DNA of 19,334 nt. It comes from Candidatus Omnitrophota bacterium. Lineage in GTDB: Bacteria > Omnitrophota > Gorgyraeia > Gygaellales > Profunditerraquicolaceae. The notes under the pieces were generated by a model that saw only the letters and a list, made by a program, of their open reading frames with translations, was not told the DNA's origin and did not search any database. Shown here piece by piece: positions 14,296-19,334 of the stretch (the stretch's first letter is position 1; each line of letters begins with the position of its first letter). The stretch covers positions 1 through 19,334 of the forward strand of contig JAQUAP010000018.1 of assembly GCA_028687205.1 (NCBI GenBank), in the 5' to 3' direction. Made by a program: the position numbers and the translations under genes.

Positions 14296-15550
14296 TGAAT
14301 CTCCTTAAGACTAACGAAGAGTGAATACCGGAAAACCCGCTGCTGGTTTTAAGAATAGTATTTACCTTTTTGCTGATGGCTTTATTAGGAATATAGTTGA
14401 GGTCGCATAAAGGGTCTTTTTCTTCCTGGTTAATCGTCGGCGGGAGGATATTTTTTTCAAAAATCATCGAGCAGATGGTCAGCTCCACGGCATTGGCCGC
14501 AGCCAGCGGATGGCCGATCATGGACTTGAGCGAACTGATGGGAAGCTTATACGCGTAAGGGCCGAAAATCTCCTTATAGGCATTGGTTTCAAAGATATCG
14601 TTCATCTTCGTGCTTGAGCCATGGGCATTGATATAATCTACCTCCTGCGGCTTAATCCCCGAGTCTTTTAAGGCCAGGGCTATACAACTGGTCATGGCTG
14701 CTCCGTCAGCCGGAAGGTCGGTCATATGAAAAGCATTGCAGCTTGTGCCAAACCCCAATACCTCGCAATAAATCCGGGCAGAGCGCTTTAGGGCATGGTT
14801 TAATTCTTCTAAAACCAGTATCCCCGCTGCCTCGCCTAAGACAAAACCGTCGCGCTTGTTATCAAACGGCCGGCTCGCGCCTTGCGGGTTGTCGTTGCGG
14901 CAGGACAAGACATTCACCACATCAAACGCGCCAAAGGTAATCGGCGTAATCGGCGCTTCTGCCGCGCCGCAAATCATAATATCCTGCTCGCCATCCTGAA
15001 TCGCCTCCAACCCAAACCCTATGGAATCTGTCCCGGCGGTACAGCCCGTAGAGAGGGTACTGCATGTCCCGGTGAGATGGTACCTGGCAGATAATTCGAT
15101 GGAAGGCGTATTAAACATGGCTGCATCATAAAGGTCAGGCCTTACTTTTGACGGGTCAATAGGGTTCTTGCCGTCATCGGTCACCAGCGCGAATTCTTCT
15201 TCCATATATTTTGTGCCGCAGATAGCATTAGCCAGGCATACACCGGCACGTTCAAGATTTTCCTTAGCAAAATTAAGCCCGCTATCCTTAACCGCCATAT
15301 TTCCCGCAACCACCCCGAACTGCACATACCTGTCCATGCGCATAGCTTCTGCGTGGTTAAGCCCGAGTTTAAACGGGTCAAAATCGCGCACCTCCGCGGC
15401 AATCTTGGTATTAAATACCGAGACATCAAAGCCCTCTACGCGCCTTACCCCGGATTTTCCCGCTACAAAGGCATCCCAGGCATTATCCTTTCCTATGCCG
15501 TTGGGAGAAATCGTGCCTACGCCGGTTATCACTACTCTACGTTTAGCCAT
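14288..15550 (-). CDS. Beta-ketoacyl-ACP synthase (KS-alpha, FabF-like)
   Basis: A 420-residue condensing enzyme with the full catalytic triad: C170 in STGCTAG, H310 in NAHGSST and H347 in IGHPLAA, plus K342. Conserved RPFDNKRDGFVLGEAAG lies at 227-243. It performs decarboxylative Claisen condensation of malonyl-ACP with the growing chain. FabF itself makes fatty acids, but coupling to a catalytically dead paralogue (8-bp overlap), ACP, ARO/CYC, KR and cyclase points to a type II polyketide KS-alpha. The start is chosen at 15550, where AGAGGAG precedes the ATG by about 13 bases. It lies 4 bp after the TIGR04076-like gene. Confidence 0.93.
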   Translation of the reverse strand: MAKRRVVITGVGTISPNGIGKDNAWDAFVAGKSGVRRVEGFDVSVFNTKIAAEVRDFDPFKLGLNHAEAMRMDRYVQFGVVAGNMAVKDSGLNFAKENLERAGVCLANAICGTKYMEEEFALVTDDGKNPIDPSKVRPDLYDAAMFNTPSIELSARYHLTGTCSTLSTGCTAGTDSIGFGLEAIQDGEQDIMICGAAEAPITPITFGAFDVVNVLSCRNDNPQGASRPFDNKRDGFVLGEAAGILVLEELNHALKRSARIYCEVLGFGTSCNAFHMTDLPADGAAMTSCIALALKDSGIKPQEVDYINAHGSSTKMNDIFETNAYKEIFGPYAYKLPISSLKSMIGHPLAAANAVELTICSMIFEKNILPPTINQEEKDPLCDLNYIPNKAISKKVNTILKTSSGFSGIHSSLVLRRFNG

Positions 15551-15554
15551 AAAA

Positions 15555-16151
15555 TTATTTTTTCTCCTCTTCTATCCTGGTCACCTTAAAAACAATATTT
15601 CCTCCGTCAGGGCAGGTAACCGTATCTACGCAATTAGGGTCTTGCATAAAGAAAAACTTGGCGCCGAAATTTAAAGCAAACAATGCCGGGAAGGCAGTAT
15701 GAAATGCCGCGCCGCAAAATCCGGGTATGCATTTTAAACCGAGGGTCTCCCATTTATCCCCTACTTTATAGCCAAAAGTGCATTTGCCCTTAGCCTTGAC
15801 TACTTCAATGACCATTTTTTGGGGATTAAACTTATGATTAGGGTCCTTAGGGAGAGTTTCTACTTTGCCATCCTTATCCAGGATCTCTGCCTTAAATTCC
15901 AACTTACCTCCGTCAGGGCAGGTAACCAGGAGCGAGCGCTGATTATCGCGGAAGCCAAATTTAGCGCCGAAGCTTAAAGCATAGATTACCGGAAATAAGG
16001 CGTGGGCCAGCCCTAAACAGAAATGCTTGGGCGGATGGGTAAAATCTTCCAGGATGATTTCATCCCCTGACTTATAGCCGTGGTAACACTCGCCGAAGAC
16101 TCCCGTAACGGTAAGCTTTAGTTTTGGAAAAGGGGAATTGATTTCGGACAT
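15555..16151 (-). CDS. Tandem TIGR04076-like protein (two copies of a Cys-rich domain)
   Basis: A 198-residue protein made of two homologous halves, about 8-92 and 110-195. Each half has a strand, then C(22/124), a G-Y-K-x-G-D turn, C(45/146), H(50/151) in a C-x4-H pattern, the phrase FP-x-x-x-AL-x-FGAKF, and C(78/180) in the motif T-C-P-D-G-G. This is the layout I know for TIGR04076-family proteins, which are normally single-domain (about 90 residues) and of unknown function. Conserved Cys/His in equal positions suggest metal or cofactor binding. Its ATG directly abuts the stop of the ketopantoate-reductase-like gene, and it lies 4 bp before the ketosynthase. Its role in the operon is unknown. 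Confidence 0.78.
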   Translation of the reverse strand: MSEINSPFPKLKLTVTGVFGECYHGYKSGDEIILEDFTHPPKHFCLGLAHALFPVIYALSFGAKFGFRDNQRSLLVTCPDGGKLEFKAEILDKDGKVETLPKDPNHKFNPQKMVIEVVKAKGKCTFGYKVGDKWETLGLKCIPGFCGAAFHTAFPALFALNFGAKFFFMQDPNCVDTVTCPDGGNIVFKVTRIEEEKK

Positions 16152-17159
16152 TTAATTTATTAAACCCCGCGTAATATCCAGCAGTTCTGCCTTAGTGAAG
16201 AACCTGCCTGTCTTTTCAACTGTATGCACCATTTCTACCAACCTTTTGTTTAATTCGGCTTTTAAGCCGTATTTTTGGGCTAAGCTGACAAATTCTCCGT
16301 TAATAAAATCAATCTCTGAGATCTTCCCGCGTTTAATACTCTGCAAGATTGAGCCGTAGAGGGGGTCTTTGCTCAGTTTAGTCACGGCGCCTGAAAAGGC
16401 CCTGGCTGCCTCCTGCGGGAGAATGGAGATAAGTTTAGTTATGCGCTCGATGGGAAAACCCGGCAAAGAAACCAGCTTAATATCCAATTTTGAAATTATG
16501 GCAAAGGCCTCCTTCCAAATGGCGATGCTTATCTGGCTTACCTGCTGGTCGCTAAAAGCCTCCTGCATGCTCACGCCCAGTATGGCCGGGATGCAATTAT
16601 TGGCATTAACGAAAATCTTGAGGTATTTCATCCCCAGGATATTTTCGCTGATTACCGTAGGGAAGGCCTTATTTAAAATCAGGCTTACCGGGACGATATT
16701 GGCATTAAAATCCTCGGAAAAGGAATTGCCTAAGATCCAGCTTCCCTCAAAATTATGCACCACCCTGCCCGGCTCCAGGTAGGTAGCGCCAAACATGACT
16801 ATGCTTGAGATAATATTCTTTTTCGGCAGGAACGAACTAACGATATTTTCAGCCTGGATCCCGTTTTGCGTAGTCAGGATAATGCTATCTTTAATTAAGC
16901 CAAGGTTCTGCCTTAACGCCGCTTCGCTATCCTGGGTCTTGGTGGCCAGGATGAGCAGGTCAGGCTTAGAGACAAGCTCTTCGTAGATACTGATATTGAC
17001 TTTGAAATCGCCGCGCACCCCGCTTATCTTAAGGCCGTTTTCTTTTACCGCCTTAACCGCTTCGCCGTGGCCAACCAGATAGATATCTTCGTCTTCGGCC
17101 TTTAAATAACCCGCGACTAAACTGCCTATAGCGCCTGCGCCGATAACGGCTATTGTCAT
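16152..17159 (-). CDS. Ketopantoate reductase family protein (PanE/ApbA-like)
   Basis: A 335-residue two-domain NAD(P)H-dependent reductase. The dinucleotide loop GAGAIG is at 7-12, K74 in ATKTQD and N99 in QNG sit at the usual nucleotide/substrate positions, and the catalytic lysine is K181 in the Y-L-K-x3-N segment (N185). The C-terminal helical domain runs from about 175. PanE reduces 2-dehydropantoate to pantoate for CoA synthesis; many paralogues act on other alpha-keto acids. Because it lies 9 bp after the PCP-reductase-domain gene and touches the TIGR04076 gene (TAA followed directly by ATG), a tailoring reduction in the polyketide pathway is likelier than vitamin synthesis. Either remains possible. 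Confidence 0.85.
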   Translation of the reverse strand: MTIAVIGAGAIGSLVAGYLKAEDEDIYLVGHGEAVKAVKENGLKISGVRGDFKVNISIYEELVSKPDLLILATKTQDSEAALRQNLGLIKDSIILTTQNGIQAENIVSSFLPKKNIISSIVMFGATYLEPGRVVHNFEGSWILGNSFSEDFNANIVPVSLILNKAFPTVISENILGMKYLKIFVNANNCIPAILGVSMQEAFSDQQVSQISIAIWKEAFAIISKLDIKLVSLPGFPIERITKLISILPQEAARAFSGAVTKLSKDPLYGSILQSIKRGKISEIDFINGEFVSLAQKYGLKAELNKRLVEMVHTVEKTGRFFTKAELLDITRGLIN

Positions 17160-17168
17160 TTCTACTTC

Positions 17169-17429
17169 CTATTTTTTGGGAAAACCATACTTCTTATATT
17201 CAAACCCGGTCTGCTCCAGAAGCCTGACCATCATGCTGTAAAAGGGGGAGGGTACATCCGAAAAAAAAGTGCTGATTACATCCACCTCTTCTACTTGCGC
17301 AGCCTTCCTGGCGCGGGCATTCTCTTCAGCCCCTTTAGTTACCGCCTCTTCGGTGATATGGCGGTGGAAAACAGGGATTTTGGCGACCATGGCTTTCAGT
17401 TTTTCCTGAGTAATCCTGTCCCAATCCAT
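17169..17429 (-). CDS. Stand-alone PCP-reductase (PF08369-like) domain protein
   Basis: An 86-residue protein. It begins MDWDRITQEKLKAMVAKIPVF and continues with a long helix containing EEAVTKGAEENARARKA. The pattern W-x(n)-L-x-x-I/V-P-x-F, then a helix with A-x-E-N-A, matches the C-terminal PCP_red domain of the BchB/ChlB subunit of dark protochlorophyllide reductase, which also exists as a small independent protein of unknown function. No cysteines are present, so it does not bind a cluster itself. It is the first gene of the long operon, directly behind the promoter/operator and with a strong ribosome binding site (AGGGAGG, 9 bases before the ATG). The remote domain match needs a profile search. 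Confidence 0.65.
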   Translation of the reverse strand: MDWDRITQEKLKAMVAKIPVFHRHITEEAVTKGAEENARARKAAQVEEVDVISTFFSDVPSPFYSMMVRLLEQTGFEYKKYGFPKK

Positions 17430-17438
17430 GTTTTGCGA

Positions 17439-17445
17439 CCTCCCT
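17439..17445 (-). promoter_or_regulatory. Shine-Dalgarno site of the operon's first gene
   Basis: AGGGAGG on the minus strand, 9 bases before the ATG at 17429. It confirms the start of the 86-residue protein and suggests strong translation of the first gene. Confidence 0.75.
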
Positions 17446-17448
17446 AAT

Positions 17449-17466
17449 ATAGTAAAATTTTACTAT
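17449..17466. promoter_or_regulatory. 18-bp perfect palindrome, probable operator
   Basis: ATAGTAAAATTTTACTAT reads the same on both strands. It lies just downstream of the predicted transcription start (about +7 to +24) and before the Shine-Dalgarno site, an ideal place for a repressor. The gene immediately upstream encodes a PadR-type regulator, so self-linked control is the natural inference. The canonical PadR box is ATGT-N8-ACAT, which this does not match. The GC-poor stem without loop makes it a poor terminator. Confidence 0.7.
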
Positions 17467-17479
17467 TCAAATTTATTCT

Positions 17480-17508
17480 ATTTTATTAGATAAACCCTGC
17501 TCTGTCAA
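17480..17508 (-). promoter_or_regulatory. Sigma-70-type promoter of the polyketide operon
   Basis: On the minus strand a perfect -35 TTGACA (17508-17503) is separated by exactly 17 bp from TAAAAT (17485-17480), which matches the -10 consensus in 5 of 6 positions. The predicted start is near 17473. It lies in the 111-bp gap between the padR-like gene and the first operon gene. No other promoter of comparable quality was seen among the polyketide genes. Confidence 0.8.
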
Positions 17509-17540
17509 GAAAAAAAGCTGGCGCGCCTTGAGGAGAAAAG

Positions 17541-18055
17541 TTAACGCATGGTTTGGATAAGGCCATCCAGAAAGCGGGATTCTGCCTTAAGTAGCTTAAG
17601 ATTATGCTCTAAGATACGGTTTAAGGAAATAGCCTTGTCTTTGGAGCGGCCTTTAGCCATTTGTTCCAGGCCCCGGGATATCTTATTCAGCATATGCAGC
17701 CTGGCCTGCAGCCTCCGGCGGGCAAGCGCCGGTTTCATATAGCGCAGGAAATACAAGCTTAAATCCAGGCTGAACTGCGGACGCTTAAGATTGAGCAGGC
17801 TCTTGCTTAAAAGTTCATCAAAACGGGCTTCTCCCTTAGGGGTCAGGTCATATACGATACGCTCCGGCCTCTTCCCCGGCTTAAATGCCTTCTTTACGAC
17901 TAAGCCTCTTTTCTCAAGTATATGCAACGGGTAATATATGGACTTTAAATCTACCCCGGCGAAGAGAGAAAGTATCTGCTTAATCTTATTTTTGATCTCG
18001 TAGCCGTGTTTAGGCCCCTCGCGCAGTAACCCCAGTAATAATAACTCCTGCTCAA

Positions 18056-18059
<4 letters not shown>
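17541..18059 (-). CDS. PadR-family transcriptional regulator
   Basis: A 172-residue protein. Residues 1-80 form the PadR winged helix: LLLLGLLREGPKHGYEIKNKI, then a helix with SIYYPLHILEKRGLV and the wing ending in YDLTPKGEARFDELL. Residues 85-172 are a helical, basic-rich C-terminal region, longer than in small PadR proteins, that should form the dimerisation domain. PadR proteins usually repress nearby genes and release DNA on binding an aromatic or hydrophobic ligand. The ATG overlaps the accA stop (ATGA at 18059-18056), so it is co-expressed with accA, and the next thing downstream is the palindrome-bearing promoter of the polyketide operon. Control of that operon is the likely task. Confidence 0.87.
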
Positions 18060-19003
<944 letters not shown>

Positions 19004-19014
19004 ATTTTAATTAT

Positions 19015-19334
19015 TTAGTCGACGATGGTAACTTCCGTGCCGATAGGGATGATAGCGTAGAGTTCTTCTACGTCCGAGTTCGCCATGCGCACGCAGCCCT
19101 GGGTAACGGGTTTACCTAAGCTTTGGGGGTCGGTCGTGCCGTGTATGCCGTAACTAGGCATATTTAAGCCCATCCAGCGCGTGCCGAGGATATTCTCCGG
19201 GCTCCCCGCAGGGACAACCGCGCCAGTTTTAAACCAGACCGGATTGATTAACTTGGAGGTAATCTTAAAATTTCCGACAGGCGTAGAGTTATCTTTACCC
19301 GTTGACACAATATAGGTTTTGATTATTTCTTCGT
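19015..19334 (-). CDS. L,D-transpeptidase (YkuD domain), C-terminal part, cut by window edge
   Basis: The frame is open to the window edge (residues EEIIKTYIVSTG precede the first in-frame GTG at 19308), so the true start lies outside and 19308 should not be taken as the start. About 106 residues of the YkuD catalytic domain are seen: STGKDNSTPVG, the MPSYGIHGT segment and the active-site Cys/His motif HGT...QGCVRM (usually S-x-GC-x-R; here T-Q-G-C). The enzyme forms 3-3 peptidoglycan cross-links or attaches proteins to peptidoglycan in the periplasm. A LysM or signal sequence, if present, would lie beyond the edge. It is followed closely by accA. Confidence 0.9.
   Translation of the reverse strand, partial: EEIIKTYIVSTGKDNSTPVGNFKITSKLINPVWFKTGAVVPAGSPENILGTRWMGLNMPSYGIHGTTDPQSLGKPVTQGCVRMANSDVEELYAIIPIGTEVTIVD

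Noticed and set aside
9310..15550. Aryl polyene, flexirubin or ordinary fatty-acid gene cluster
   Set aside because: No dehydratase, thioesterase, ammonia-lyase or AMP-ligase is present, one ketosynthase is catalytically dead, and a TcmN-like aromatase/cyclase is included. These favour an aromatic type II polyketide.
17510..17527. GGCGCGCC followed by a T-run after the padR gene as an intrinsic terminator
   Set aside because: The 8-bp palindrome has no loop and flanking bases do not make a longer stem, so a stable terminator hairpin is not supported. Some read-through from accA-padR into the operon is possible.
19015..19308. L,D-transpeptidase starting at the GTG at 19308
   Set aside because: The frame stays open beyond it to the window edge and the upstream residues (KTYIVSTG) are part of the YkuD fold, so the protein is truncated by the window, not short.

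Overview
The window is a dense, almost gap-free block of genes that all lie on the minus strand (transcription runs from high to low coordinates). It looks like an uncultivated, probably anaerobic, Gram-negative-type bacterium. Ferredoxin-type and cobalamin/radical SAM proteins, an AccA-type carboxylase subunit, a lipid A/phospholipid-style acyltransferase and an L,D-transpeptidase support this. The style is compatible with candidate phylum Omnitrophota, but that is an impression from gene style and not proven by any marker here.

Region 1 (19334-17541): the C-terminal part of an L,D-transpeptidase, then accA (acetyl-CoA carboxylase alpha) and a PadR-family regulator whose start overlaps the accA stop. 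Region 2 (17540-17430): the only real regulatory gap. It holds a near-consensus sigma-70-type promoter (TTGACA, 17 bp, TAAAAT), a perfect 18-bp palindrome just downstream of the predicted start, and a strong Shine-Dalgarno site. I read it as the regulated promoter of the long operon that follows.

Region 3 (17429-8008): a type II polyketide-synthase-like cluster. It has a catalytically complete ketosynthase, a partner ketosynthase that has lost all three catalytic residues (chain-length-factor-like), an acyl carrier protein, a TcmN-like SRPBCC aromatase/cyclase, a PF04199 cyclase-family protein and an SDR ketoreductase. Tailoring candidates are a cobalamin-type radical SAM enzyme, a ketopantoate-reductase-like protein, a stand-alone PCP-reductase domain, a tandem TIGR04076 protein, an amidohydrolase/decarboxylase and an unknown 131-residue protein. 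No dehydratase is present, which argues for a poly-beta-keto (aromatic) product and against a polyene.

Region 4 (7940-1865): a nucleoside phosphorylase, an MtnA-like sugar-phosphate isomerase, a class II aldolase fused to an SCP2-like lipid-binding domain, an LsrF-like thiolase/aldolase, a zinc alcohol dehydrogenase and an aldehyde dehydrogenase. The simplest reading is salvage of 5'-deoxyadenosine (the radical SAM by-product) or methylthioadenosine to DHAP plus a C2 unit. An LsrF-like enzyme together with a polyol-type dehydrogenase suggests a possible undescribed branch ending in acetyl-CoA, which would feed back into the polyketide precursor pool. Region 5 (1857-1): a PlsC-type acyltransferase, a DUF362/ferredoxin protein, and the first 20 codons of what looks like purU (formyltetrahydrofolate deformylase). 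A nested-hairpin repeat sits at 6202-6276 and supplies the last codons of the mtnA-like gene.
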